Assembly: GCF_018070345.1 (NCBI RefSeq)
Contig: NZ_JAGPXX010000037.1
Coordinates: 23,988-56,895, forward strand
Source: Streptomyces sp. F63
GTDB lineage: Bacteria > Actinomycetota > Actinomycetes > Streptomycetales > Streptomycetaceae
Reading direction: 5' to 3'
DNA: 32,908 nucleotides
Positions 6,961 through 14,735 of the stretch are shown here, one piece after another (position 1 is the first letter of the stretch; each line of letters starts with the position of its first letter). Made by a program: the position numbers and the translations under genes. A model generated the notes under the pieces. That model was not told the DNA's origin and did not search any database. It saw only the letters and a list, made by a program, of their open reading frames with translations.

Positions 6961-7737
6961 TCACGGCCAGGAGGTCTCGCAGCGCGGGACCACCACGAGT
7001 TCGGGGATGACGCTGCCCTCCGGCACCGACAGGGCGTAGAGCACCGCGTCGGCGACGATGTCGGGGCTCTGCAGCTTGCTGGTGTCCGCGTCCGGGAAGC
7101 GGTCGAGGACGAAGGGGGTCTCCATGCCGCCGGCGATGACGCCCGTGACGCCGATGCCCAGGCAGTCGCGCTGCGCCTCCTGGAACAGCGTGTGAGTGAA
7201 GGCGCGCAGCCCCGACTTGCCCGCCGCGTAGGGGCCGGCCTCGGTCCAGGTGCGGTTGGCGGCCGTGGAGAGGATGTTCACGATGTGGCCGCTGCCGCGG
7301 GCCACCATCCGCCGGTAGACCTCCAGGCACAGGTACATCGGCCCGAGCAGGTTGGTGCCGACGACCCGGGTGACCTCGTCGGCCGACAGGTGCTCGATCG
7401 GCTTGGAGACGTCCACGGCGGCGTTGTTGACGAGGATGTCGAGGGGCCGTCCCACCTGGTCGAGATCCCGGAAGAACCGCGCCGCCACGGCCGGTTCGCG
7501 GACGTCGAGTTCGGTGTAGCGCGCCTGGTGGCCCTCGGCCTTGAGTTCGCGGCACAGGTCCTCGGCGAGTTCGCGCCGGACGTCCGCCACGTCGACGGCG
7601 GCCCCCGCCCGCGCCAGGGTCCGGCTGATCGAGGCGCCCAGGCCGCGGGCACCGCCGGTCACCATGGCGTTCTTCCCGGCCAGATCGACCGGTGCGGTGC
7701 CGTGCGCCGCGGTCTTCTGCGCTGTTGTGCTGCCCAT
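6961..7737 (-). CDS. Short-chain dehydrogenase/reductase
   Basis: A 258-residue classical SDR oxidoreductase. It has the TGGARGLG cofactor loop, a DV pair at the end of strand 4, NNAA, the catalytic Ser in NILSTAAN and YAAGK. Asp at the end of strand 2 (VADV) favours NAD(H) over NADP(H). The substrate is unknown. GGGAGG lies about 6 nt before the ATG. It is the first gene of a run continuing with the nucleotidyltransferase gene 67 bp downstream, and a SigB-like promoter candidate lies about 80 bp upstream. Confidence 0.9.
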   Translation of the reverse strand: MGSTTAQKTAAHGTAPVDLAGKNAMVTGGARGLGASISRTLARAGAAVDVADVRRELAEDLCRELKAEGHQARYTELDVREPAVAARFFRDLDQVGRPLDILVNNAAVDVSKPIEHLSADEVTRVVGTNLLGPMYLCLEVYRRMVARGSGHIVNILSTAANRTWTEAGPYAAGKSGLRAFTHTLFQEAQRDCLGIGVTGVIAGGMETPFVLDRFPDADTSKLQSPDIVADAVLYALSVPEGSVIPELVVVPRCETSWP

Positions 7738-7818
7738 CGCGGTCCTCCCGGAGGTGCTCGGCGGCCTGCCCGGCCGGGGTGTTCCGCCGGGCCCGGCTCT
7801 TGGAGCCTGCGGTCCGCG

Positions 7819-7843
7819 GTAACCGGAACAAAGCAGGACAAAC
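7819..7843 (-). promoter_or_regulatory. SigB-like promoter candidate before the dehydrogenase gene
   Basis: On the minus strand GTTT (7843-7840), a 15-nt spacer and GGTTAC (7824-7819) resemble GNNT-N14-16-GGGTAY with one mismatch in the -10 box. The predicted leader to the ATG at 7737 is about 75 nt. Weaker than the DUF2795 match, but it lies before the other half of the same gene run. Confidence 0.35.
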
Positions 7844-7918
7844 CGAATGTCACCGATCTGCCGGGCGGTGTCACGGAGCGTGCCGCGGCCGCCGTCCCCG
7901 CGGGTGGCCGGGCGCGCC

Positions 7919-7924
7919 TATGGT
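7919..7924 (+). promoter_or_regulatory. -10 element placing the DUF1990 transcript as leaderless
   Basis: TATGGT fits the actinobacterial -10 pattern TANNNT, and the ATG at 7932 begins 7 nt after it, the spacing expected if transcription starts on the A of the start codon. No ribosome site or clear -35 is visible. It also contains the alternative ATG at 7920. Confidence 0.4.
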
Positions 7925-7931
7925 CCGGACC

Positions 7932-8489
7932 ATGGCCCGTGACATCGAACACGCGTACAGAGCGGCGTGCGCCGCCGAGCCCACCTACCCGGAGACCGGC
8001 GCCACCCGGGGCGGCCCGCTCCCCGCCGGATATCCGCTGCGGACCCGGCGCTCCCTGCGGATCGGCAGCGGCCCGGGAGCCTACGAGCGGGCCGGGGCCT
8101 TCGTCCTGAGCTGGGGGCCGCAGCGCGCCGCCGGGCTCGCCCCGCACCCGGACACGCCCGCCGAGGAGGGCGGCACCGTGCTGCTGGTGCCGCGGCCCGG
8201 CGGGCTGCGGCTGCCGGGACCGCTGATCCCCTGCCGGGTGCTGTGGGCCGAGTACGGTCCCGACCGGACCGGCTTCGCCTACGGCTCGCTGCCGGGCCAT
8301 CCGGAGTGCGGGGAGGAGTCGTTCACCGTCGTCCGGGACGACGACGGCACCGTACGGGCCGAGATCGCCGTCTTCTCCCGCGCCGCCGCCCGGTACACCC
8401 GGCTCGCCGGGCCGGTGGCGCGCGGGGCCCAGCGGCTGGCCCTGCGCCGCTACCTGCGCGCCGTGGCCCGGGCCGCGCGTCAGGGGTGA
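7932..8489 (+). CDS. DUF1990 (UPF0548) family protein
   Basis: A 185-residue protein of the DUF1990 family, recognised from the sequence around GATRGGPLPAGYPL, the RIGSGPGAYERA segment, CRVLWAEYG, GFAYGSLPGHPECGEESF and the final SRAAARYTRLAGPVARGAQRLALRRYLRA. The function is unknown; the fold is a small beta-rich domain of the START/SRPBCC kind by my judgement, which is inference. There is no signal peptide. An in-frame ATG at 7920 would add four residues; I prefer 7932 because a TANNNT box precedes it at leaderless spacing. It diverges from the dehydrogenase gene across a 194-bp gap. Confidence 0.82.
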   Translation: MARDIEHAYRAACAAEPTYPETGATRGGPLPAGYPLRTRRSLRIGSGPGAYERAGAFVLSWGPQRAAGLAPHPDTPAEEGGTVLLVPRPGGLRLPGPLIPCRVLWAEYGPDRTGFAYGSLPGHPECGEESFTVVRDDDGTVRAEIAVFSRAAARYTRLAGPVARGAQRLALRRYLRAVARAARQG

Positions 8490-9043
8490 GCGCGCCCTCC
8501 GCGCCACTCCTCCGCCGCCCCTCCGCCGCCCCTCCGCCGCCCCGCTGCCGCCGCGGGAACTCGGCGCCCGCACCGAGGGGTGACGCGCGCCGGGCGGGCG
8601 CCGCGCGGCGGGGTGATCCCCGGCCGGGGCCCGGCTCTCGCGGTGCCGGGCCCCGGTCCGGGATGCCGGGGAGAGGTGTCCGGCATGCGGGCCCGGCCGC
8701 CGGGACCGCCCGGAGACGGCCGGCGGGGCAGGGCCGACGGCGGTCATCCTCACAGACACCCGGGGCCCGGCGACAGCCGGACCGCGCCGCTCCCGGCAGG
8801 CCCGCGGTCCAACTCCCGCCGGGCGCGCGGCTCCAGCGGCGGCCGGTGGTCTTGCTCACACGGAGCGGCGGGAGGCCCGTCCCCGCCCGCCGGGCCGCTC
8901 TCGCACGGGACCGGCGGGCACGCCTGCGGACACCTCCCTGACCAGCGGGAACGCCCACTCCCCCGGCCCGCGCCGCCTCCGCCGCGGGCTCGCCGCCGAC
9001 AACCGGCCCGGTTGACGGCGGCCGTCCGGGGGACCCGGAGACC
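8490..9043 (+). other. 554-bp intergenic spacer, no gene seen, no TpA step
   Basis: No open frame here resembles a known protein or has a convincing ribosome site. The stretch opens with an 11-bp tandem repeat (8510-8542) and contains no TA dinucleotide at all; the TA-free run extends into both neighbouring genes, about 8452 to 9219. No standard TANNNT promoter can therefore lie in it on either strand. Confidence 0.75.
8510..8542. repeat. 11-bp tandem repeat, three copies
   Basis: Three perfect copies of ctccgccgccc run head to tail starting 21 bp after the DUF1990 stop codon. The period is close to one turn of B-DNA and one strand is nearly pure pyrimidine. Confidence 0.9.
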
Positions 9044-10117
9044 ATGCGACCGACGAACGATCACGACAAGGCCCGCGGAGCCGCCCCGGACGGCCCCTCC
9101 GGGGGCGCCGCCCCGGACGGACCGGGCGAGCTGCCCTCCCGCTCCTGGAAGGAGGTGCTGCGCCGGACCGTCAAGGAGTTCCAGGACGACGACCTCCAGG
9201 ACCGGGCCGCCGCCCTGACCTACTTCGGCGTGCTGTCGATCTTCCCGGCGCTGCTGGTGCTCGTCTCGCTGCTGGGTGTGGTCGGCGAGTCGGCCACCGA
9301 CAAGCTCCTGGACAACCTGCAGTCCCTGGCCCCCGGCGCGGCCCGCGACATCCTCGACCGGGCCGTGACCCAGCTGCAGGACAACAGCTCCACCAGCGGC
9401 GTCATCGCCCTCGTCGGCCTGGCGGTCGCGGTGTGGTCGGCATCCGGCTACATCGCCGCGTTCATCCGCACCTCGAACGCGGTCTACGACCTGCCGGAGG
9501 GCCGCCCCGCCTGGAAGATCACCCCGCTGCGGCTGGTGCTGACCGTGGCCCTGATGGTGATGCTCGCGGCGAGCTCCCTCATCGTGGTCTTCACCGGCCC
9601 GCTCGCCCAGCGCGCCGGGGACATGATCGGCCTGGGCGACACGGCGATGACGGTGTGGTCCATCGCCAAGTGGCCCGTCCTGCTGATCCTGGTCGTCCTG
9701 ATGATCGCCCTGCTCTACTGGGCCGCGCCCAACGTCCGGGGCCGCGGCTTCCGCTGGGTCACCCCCGGCAGCCTGATCGCCGTGGCGGTGTGGCTGCTCG
9801 CCTCGGCCGGTTTCGCGTTCTACGTCGCCAACTTCGGCTCGTACAACAAGACCTACGGCACCCTGGCCGGCGTCATCATCTTCCTGGTCTGGCTGTGGAT
9901 CTCCAACCTGGCCATCCTGCTCGGCCTGGAGTTCGACGCCGAGCTGGCCCGGGAACGCGCCGTCAAGGCCGGCCACCCCGAGGACGTGGAGCCGTACGTC
10001 GAGCCGCGCGACACCCGCAAGTGGCCGGACGGCCTCCAGCACGAGCACGGGAGCCGCGGCGCCGGGAGCTCCCGCGCCGGGAACCCTCAGCCCGGCAGGA
10101 CCGACGACAGGTCGTAG
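9044..10117 (+). CDS. YihY/BrkB-family inner membrane protein
   Basis: A 357-residue integral membrane protein of the YihY/virulence-factor-BrkB family. A ~45-residue hydrophilic start is followed by the family signature DRAAALTYFGVLSIFPALL near 53-71, then about six membrane segments ending with GVIIFLVWLWISNLAILLGLEFDAEL, the conserved C-terminal signature. The last ~60 residues are hydrophilic. The family has no agreed function; it was once called ribonuclease BN in error, and a transport role is often suggested. GGAG lies only about 3 nt before the ATG, rather close. The 3' end runs 31 bp into the 3' end of the opposing ligase gene. Confidence 0.92.
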   Translation: MRPTNDHDKARGAAPDGPSGGAAPDGPGELPSRSWKEVLRRTVKEFQDDDLQDRAAALTYFGVLSIFPALLVLVSLLGVVGESATDKLLDNLQSLAPGAARDILDRAVTQLQDNSSTSGVIALVGLAVAVWSASGYIAAFIRTSNAVYDLPEGRPAWKITPLRLVLTVALMVMLAASSLIVVFTGPLAQRAGDMIGLGDTAMTVWSIAKWPVLLILVVLMIALLYWAAPNVRGRGFRWVTPGSLIAVAVWLLASAGFAFYVANFGSYNKTYGTLAGVIIFLVWLWISNLAILLGLEFDAELARERAVKAGHPEDVEPYVEPRDTRKWPDGLQHEHGSRGAGSSRAGNPQPGRTDDRS

Positions 10118-11145
10118 CCGACCGGCTCCTCCAGCTGCGCGTACGTGCACGACTCCGGAACCCGGTCCGGCCGCCAGCGGCGGAACCGGGCCGTGTGCCG
10201 GAAACGCCCGGCCTGCATGTGGTCGTACGCCACCTCGCAGACCCGCTCCGGGCGCAGCGGCACCCAGGACAGGTCCTTCCCCCCGGCCCAGCGGCTGGGG
10301 GCACCCGGCATCCGGCCCCGCCGGTGCTCCTCCTCGGCCCAGTCCGCCCAGGGGTGGCCCTCGGCCGACTCCATGCGCAGCGGCGCCAGCTCCTCCATCA
10401 GCTCCGCGCGCCGCCGCATGGGGAACGCCGCGCAGACGCCGACGTGCTGGAGCCGTCCCGCGTCGTCGTACAGGCCGAGCAGCAGGGAGCCGACGACCGG
10501 GCCGCTCTTGTGCGGGCGGAGACCGGCCAGCACGCAGTCGGCGGTCCGCTCGTGCTTCACCTTGACCATGACGCGCTCCCCCTGCCGGTAGCCGAGGCCG
10601 GGCGGCTTGGCGACGACACCGTCCAGGCCCGCGCCCTCGAACTGCTCGAACCAGCGGCGCGCCAGCTCGATATCGCGGGTCGCCGGGGCCGTGAAGACGG
10701 GCGCGCCCGCCCCCGCGAGGGCGGCCTCCAGCGCCGCCCGGCGCTTCCGCTGCGGGGTGTCCAGCAGGGAGTCGTCACCGAGGGCCAGCAGATCGAAGGC
10801 GACGAAGCTCGCCGGGGTGCGCTCCGCGAGCAGCCGCACCCGGGAAGCGGCCGGGTGGATGCGCTCCAGCAGCGCGTCGAAGTCCAGCCGGGGCCCGCGC
10901 GCGACGACGATCTCGCCGTCGAGGACGCAGCGCCCGGGTAGCCGCTCCCGGAAGGCCGCCACCAGCTCGGGGAAGTAGCGGTTGAGGGGTCTGCCGGAGC
11001 GGCTGCCGATCTCCACCTCGTCGCCGTCGCGGAAGACCAGGGCGCGGAAGCCGTCCCACTTGGCCTCGTACAGCATGCCGGCCGGGATCCGGGCCGCGCT
11101 CTTCGCCAGCATCGGGCGCACGGGCGGCATCACCGGGAGGTCCAT
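10087..11145 (-). CDS. ATP-dependent DNA ligase (LigC/LigD ligase-domain type)
   Basis: A 352-residue single-polypeptide DNA ligase. Motif I is EAKWDGFR with the lysine to be adenylylated at K29, followed by SRSGRPLNRYFPEL, LDGEIVV, FDLLAL, the DGVVAK motif IV and VKVKHERTAD motif V, then an OB-fold with the RPERVCEVAYDHMQ and RFRHTARFRRWR segments. It would seal DNA ends using ATP in bacterial non-homologous end joining or base-excision gap filling. It is divergent from a LigD-type polymerase gene, the usual partner, and the pair reproduces the polymerase and ligase halves of mycobacterial LigD as separate proteins. No Ku gene is in the window. The ATG at 11145 has no ribosome site and may be leaderless. 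Confidence 0.92.
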   Translation of the reverse strand: MDLPVMPPVRPMLAKSAARIPAGMLYEAKWDGFRALVFRDGDEVEIGSRSGRPLNRYFPELVAAFRERLPGRCVLDGEIVVARGPRLDFDALLERIHPAASRVRLLAERTPASFVAFDLLALGDDSLLDTPQRKRRAALEAALAGAGAPVFTAPATRDIELARRWFEQFEGAGLDGVVAKPPGLGYRQGERVMVKVKHERTADCVLAGLRPHKSGPVVGSLLLGLYDDAGRLQHVGVCAAFPMRRRAELMEELAPLRMESAEGHPWADWAEEEHRRGRMPGAPSRWAGGKDLSWVPLRPERVCEVAYDHMQAGRFRHTARFRRWRPDRVPESCTYAQLEEPVGYDLSSVLPG

Positions 11146-11151
11146 GGGCCG

Positions 11152-11254
11152 ATTCTGCGTCCTCCGGCGGCCCGCCGCCCGCCGGAGAGGACACCCGCGG
11201 CGCCCCCGGAGCGGAGTCCGCCGGGAGGCGGGCCGCGCCGCCCCGGCCTACCGT
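11152..11254. promoter_or_regulatory. Divergent pair of leaderless-type -10 elements for the end-joining genes
   Basis: Rightward, TACCGT (11249-11254) ends 6 nt before the polymerase ATG at 11261. Leftward, CAGAAT on the minus strand (11157-11152) ends 6 nt before the ligase ATG at 11145. Both fit, the second with one mismatch, TANNNT at the spacing of leaderless actinobacterial transcripts. Neither gene has a Shine-Dalgarno sequence. The 115-bp gap contains no other candidate. Confidence 0.45.
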
Positions 11255-11260
11255 GGCGGC

Positions 11261-12265
11261 ATGGCAGAGACGGCGCAGCTCACGGTCGGCGGCCGGGTCG
11301 TACAACTGTCCCATCCGGACAAGGTGTACTTCCCGGAACGCGGCTTCACCAAGCTCGACGTCGCCCGCTACTACCTGGCGGTCGGCGAGGGCATCACCCG
11401 GGCCCTGCGGAACCGGCCCACCACCCTGGAGCGCTACCCCGACGGGGTGACGGGCGAGTCGTTCTTCCAGAAACGCGCCCCGGCGAACCTCCCCGACTGG
11501 ATCCCCACCGGGCGCATCTCCTTCCCCAGCGGCCGCCACGCGGACGAGATCTGCCCGCGTGAGCCGGCGGCCGTGCTGTGGGCCGCCAACCTCGGCTGCC
11601 TGACGTTCCACCCGTGGCCGGTGCGGCGCGGGGACACCGAGCACCCGGACGAGCTGCGGATCGACCTCGACCCGCAGCCCGGCACCGGCTACCGGGAGGC
11701 CGTCCGCGCCGCGCAGGAGCTCCGGGACGTGCTGGAGGGGCTGGGCCTGCGGGGCTGGCCGAAGACCTCGGGCGGGCGCGGGCTGCACGTCTTCGTGCCC
11801 CTTGAGCCGCGCTGGACGTTCCCGCAGGTGCGCCGGGCCGCGATCGCCATCGCCCGGGAACTGGAGCGGCGCGCGCCGCAGCGGATCACCACCGCCTGGT
11901 GGAAGGAGGAGCGCGGCCCGAAGATCTTCGTCGACTACAACCAGACGGCGCGCGACCGCACCGTCGCCAGCGCCTACTCGGTGCGCCCCCGGCCGCACGC
12001 GCCGGTCTCCGCCCCGCTGCTGTGGGAGGAGGTGCCGCACGCCGTGCCCGAGGACTTCGACCTGGCCACCATGCCCGTGCGGTACGCCGACCTGGGCGAC
12101 GTGCACGCCGACATGGAGCGGTACCCCTGCCGGCTGGACGCGGCGCTGGAACTGGCCGAACGGGACGAGCGCGACCACGGCCTGGAGGACCTCCCGTACC
12201 CGCCGCAGCACCCGAGGGCCGCGGGTGAGCCGAAGCGGGTCCAGCCCAGCCGGGCCCGGCGGTGA
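11261..12265 (+). CDS. LigD-type DNA polymerase/primase (end-joining polymerase domain)
   Basis: A 334-residue archaeo-eukaryotic-primase-type polymerase equal to the polymerase domain of LigD. Recognised from LSHPDKVYFPERGFTK, the catalytic IDLDP pair (D135, D137), PKTSGGRGLHVFVPL with the active-site His176, and a third acidic region with FVDYNQTARDRTVASAYSVR. It would fill or extend broken ends with a preference for ribonucleotides before ligation. It lacks nuclease and ligase domains; ligation is probably supplied by the divergent ligase gene. No ribosome site is present, but a TANNNT box lies 6 nt before the ATG. The next gene begins 196 bp downstream. Confidence 0.93.
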   Translation: MAETAQLTVGGRVVQLSHPDKVYFPERGFTKLDVARYYLAVGEGITRALRNRPTTLERYPDGVTGESFFQKRAPANLPDWIPTGRISFPSGRHADEICPREPAAVLWAANLGCLTFHPWPVRRGDTEHPDELRIDLDPQPGTGYREAVRAAQELRDVLEGLGLRGWPKTSGGRGLHVFVPLEPRWTFPQVRRAAIAIARELERRAPQRITTAWWKEERGPKIFVDYNQTARDRTVASAYSVRPRPHAPVSAPLLWEEVPHAVPEDFDLATMPVRYADLGDVHADMERYPCRLDAALELAERDERDHGLEDLPYPPQHPRAAGEPKRVQPSRARR

Positions 12266-12461
12266 GCCCCCGCCCGGCCCCCGGCCCCGCCCCGGCGGCC
12301 GCCCGGGAGCCCCGCGGGCGGCCGGTGGCGCGGGGCCGCGGCGGGCGCCCGCGGATGCGGCACGGCACCGCCCCGGCCGGAACGGCACGGCGGCGGACGG
12401 CGGATCCCCCGGGCGGCACCGACGGCACCAGCGGCACCCAGAGAGAGCGAGGCGAGCCGGA

Positions 12462-13244
12462 ATGTCGGCCACAACCCCCGTGGTGCAGGGCGCACCCTGC
12501 TGGGTGAGCCTGATCACGAGTGATCTCCGGCTTTCGCTGGACTTCTACCACGCGCTGCTGGGCTGGGAGTTCCGGCCCGCCTTCCACCGCAAGGAGTACG
12601 TGGTCGCGTACAAGGACGGCGAGCCCGTCGCCGGCATCGGGGCGCTGGCCCGCTCCATGGGATTTCCCGTCGCCTGGTCCCCGTACTTCGCGGTCGGGAG
12701 CGCCGACAAGGCGGCCGACCGCATCCGGGAGCGGGGGGCCACGGTCGCCGTCGGGCCGATCTCGTTCGGCCCGGGGCGGGTCGCGTGGGCGGCCGACCCG
12801 ATGGGCGCCCCGTTCGGCATCTGGGAGGGCTACACCGAACCGGAGTGGCCGGTCCGGCGGGGGCCGGGCTTCCCGTCCTGGATCGAGCTGCGCACCCGGG
12901 ACGTCTTCGCCGCGACGATCTTCTACAGCCAGGTGCTGGGCTGGGACACCGAGCCGCCCGAGCGCTGCGACGTCCGGTACGCGGACGAGCAGGTGCTCGT
13001 CCGGATCGAGGGCCGCACGGTGGGGGGCCTGCGCGGCGGCGCCCTGGAGTCGGCGCCGGACCCGCGGATCCGGCCGCGCTGGCACGTGTACTTCTGCGTG
13101 GGCGACGTGCCCGCCGCGGCCGAGCACGCGGCGGCGTTGGGCGGGGAGGTCGTCGCTCCGCCGGAGCAGTCCCAGCACGGGTGGGAGGCGACGCTGCGGG
13201 ACAGCCAGGGCGGGCTGTTCACGGTGACGTCGGAGGACCACTGA
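12462..13244 (+). CDS. Two-domain VOC (glyoxalase/bleomycin-resistance fold) protein
   Basis: A 260-residue protein made of two vicinal-oxygen-chelate domains, about 12-122 and 130-260. Each opens with a similar strand-helix element (WVSLITSDLRLSLDFYHALLGWEF and IELRTRDVFAATIFYSQVLGWDT) and contains an ADPMGAPFGIWEG or RDSQGGLFTVTSE end segment. The metal-ligand pattern of true glyoxalase I is not evident, so it may bind or hydrolyse a small molecule; related Streptomyces proteins are annotated as hydrolases or antibiotic-binding proteins. A weak GAGG lies upstream of the ATG. It converges on the dehydrogenase gene with only 21 bp between the stops. Confidence 0.85.
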   Translation: MSATTPVVQGAPCWVSLITSDLRLSLDFYHALLGWEFRPAFHRKEYVVAYKDGEPVAGIGALARSMGFPVAWSPYFAVGSADKAADRIRERGATVAVGPISFGPGRVAWAADPMGAPFGIWEGYTEPEWPVRRGPGFPSWIELRTRDVFAATIFYSQVLGWDTEPPERCDVRYADEQVLVRIEGRTVGGLRGGALESAPDPRIRPRWHVYFCVGDVPAAAEHAAALGGEVVAPPEQSQHGWEATLRDSQGGLFTVTSEDH

Positions 13245-13258
13245 CGCCCGGCCGGGCG
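13245..13258. terminator. Palindrome between convergent stops
   Basis: A perfect 14-bp palindrome, cgcccggccgggcg, starts directly after the VOC stop codon and fills most of the 21-bp gap before the opposing dehydrogenase stop. Its place suggests a bidirectional transcription end, but the tight symmetry leaves no loop, so the folded stem would be short. Confidence 0.4.
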
Positions 13259-13265
13259 GGGCGGC

Positions 13266-14084
13266 TCAGCCCCGGCGCCAGGCGTCGCTCCCCAGGTGGG
13301 AGCCGGCCATCGGCCCCATCCGCAGCATCCCGCCGTCCACGGCCCACGAGGCGCCGGTGACGTACCCGGAGTCCGGGCCGGCGAGGAAGGCGATCACCGC
13401 GGCGACCTCGCGGGCGTCCCCCGGCCGGCCCAGCGGCACCCCCGGGCGGGACTCGGTGCGCACATCGGTGTCCTCCTGGCCGGTCATCGGGGTGGCGATC
13501 TCCCCGGGGGCCACGGCGTTGACGGTGATGCCGTGCTCCGCCAGTTCCAGCGCCATCACCTGCGTGAGCAGGCCCAGCCCGCCCTTGGCGGCGCAGTACG
13601 GAGCGGCGCCGACCCGCGGCTGGTGCTCGTGGACGCTGGTGACGTTGACGATCCGGCCGCCGCTCCCCCGGCGGATCATCCGGTGCGCGGCGCGCTGCCC
13701 GCAGAGGAACGGCCCCACGAGGTCGACGTCGAGGACCCGCCGCACCGTGGCGTGGTCGATGTCGAGGTAGGGGGTGGCGGTGCCCGTACCGGCGTTGTTG
13801 ACGAGGACGTCGATCCGCCCCAGCTCGTCCGCGAGTGCGTCGACGACACCGGCCGCCTCCGGCAGCCGGGTGAGGTCGGTCCGCCGCAGAGCGGCGCGCC
13901 GGCCGAGGCCGCGCACTTCCTCGGCCGTCTCCCGCGCCCCCTCCTCGTCCTCGTGCCAGGTGATGCCGATGTCCATGCCCTGCCCGGCCAGGCGCACGGC
14001 GGTGGCGCGTCCGATCCCGGAGTCGGCTCCGGTGATCACGGCGACGGGGCGGGCGGTGTCCCCGGAACTGCTCTGCGCTGTCAC
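13266..14084 (-). CDS. Short-chain dehydrogenase/reductase
   Basis: A 272-residue classical SDR. It carries TGADSGIGRA, the NNAG motif, the catalytic Ser in NVTSVHEH and YCAAK, then the NAVAPGEIATPM loop, and ends in GASWAVDGGM. It most resembles glucose 1-dehydrogenase-like enzymes of stress-related paralogues, but the substrate is unknown. I start it at the GTG at 14084 because GAGGAGG lies 8-9 nt before; an in-frame GTG at 14150 has no such site and lies inside the upstream gene. It is 31 bp downstream of the isochorismatase gene and probably co-transcribed with it. Confidence 0.9.
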   Translation of the reverse strand: MTAQSSSGDTARPVAVITGADSGIGRATAVRLAGQGMDIGITWHEDEEGARETAEEVRGLGRRAALRRTDLTRLPEAAGVVDALADELGRIDVLVNNAGTGTATPYLDIDHATVRRVLDVDLVGPFLCGQRAAHRMIRRGSGGRIVNVTSVHEHQPRVGAAPYCAAKGGLGLLTQVMALELAEHGITVNAVAPGEIATPMTGQEDTDVRTESRPGVPLGRPGDAREVAAVIAFLAGPDSGYVTGASWAVDGGMLRMGPMAGSHLGSDAWRRG

Positions 14085-14115
14085 GGGAGGGGCCTCCTCG
14101 GGTGGTGCCGCGGTG

Positions 14116-14661
14116 TCACGGCGATCGGAACCGGATGTCGGCGGCGGCACAGATCTCGGCGCCCATGTTGCGCTCCATCATGCGCAGTGCGGCATCCGCG
14201 AGGTCACGGTGGATATGGGCGACCGCGTCCCGCGGAACGGCCACGGCGAGATGGCGGATGTGCGCGTCGAGCGCGGAGTACAGGACGCACTGCTCGGTCA
14301 CCTGGCCGCAGAGCACGACACGGCCGATCCCGTACTGGGTGAGCAGGTATTCCAGCGGTGTCTGGAAGAAGACGGAGTGCCGCGCCTTGAGGACGAAGAG
14401 GGAGTTCTTGTCGGGGCGGACCGGCTCCACCAGCCCGGCGTGCGGACCGGAGAGCGCCAGGTCCAGGATTTCGTCGTGGTGGGAACGCCATCTGCCGAAA
14501 TTGTCATTGACGTAGATGACATCGACGCCCTCGGCACGGGCCCTTTCGATCAGGTCCTTCATCGCGGGCAGGGATTCCCGCACCGAGGGAATGAGCCGGT
14601 CGGCGTCCGGATGGTCGTAGGTGTTCACCATGTCGATGACCACGAGGGCCGATGTCCGCAT
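14116..14661 (-). CDS. Isochorismatase-family cysteine hydrolase
   Basis: A 181-residue hydrolase of the isochorismatase/nicotinamidase superfamily. The catalytic triad is visible: Asp10 in LVVIDMVN, the lysine in VLKARHSVF and the cysteine in LCGQVTEQCVL, with the usual cis-peptide neighbourhood before it. It lacks the long insert of nicotinamidase and the carrier domain of siderophore isochorismatases, so the substrate (an amide, imide or small ring compound) is open. It begins an operon with the dehydrogenase gene 31 bp later. GGAAAG lies about 8 nt before the ATG and a good promoter candidate lies 40-67 bp upstream. Confidence 0.88.
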   Translation of the reverse strand: MRTSALVVIDMVNTYDHPDADRLIPSVRESLPAMKDLIERARAEGVDVIYVNDNFGRWRSHHDEILDLALSGPHAGLVEPVRPDKNSLFVLKARHSVFFQTPLEYLLTQYGIGRVVLCGQVTEQCVLYSALDAHIRHLAVAVPRDAVAHIHRDLADAALRMMERNMGAEICAAADIRFRSP

Positions 14662-14700
14662 GGGCGCTTTCCGATTCCTGTCGTCCGGCCGCTGCGGGTC

Positions 14701-14728
14701 AGCGTATTCCCCGGCTCATGCCGGGCAA
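14701..14728 (-). promoter_or_regulatory. Housekeeping-type promoter for the isochorismatase operon
   Basis: On the minus strand TTGCCC (14728-14723), a 16-nt spacer and TACGCT (14706-14701) fit a HrdB-type promoter and predict a leader of about 35 nt. The spacer holds a perfect 5-bp inverted repeat ccggc-tcat-gccgg (14711-14724), a possible operator. Confidence 0.5.
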
Positions 14729-14735
14729 CCGCTCG

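Noticed and set aside
8750..10150. A 466-codon minus-strand open frame over the YihY-type gene
   Set aside because: Its protein is dominated by Asp/Gln/Gly/His runs from antisense codon bias, while the plus strand encodes clear membrane helices.
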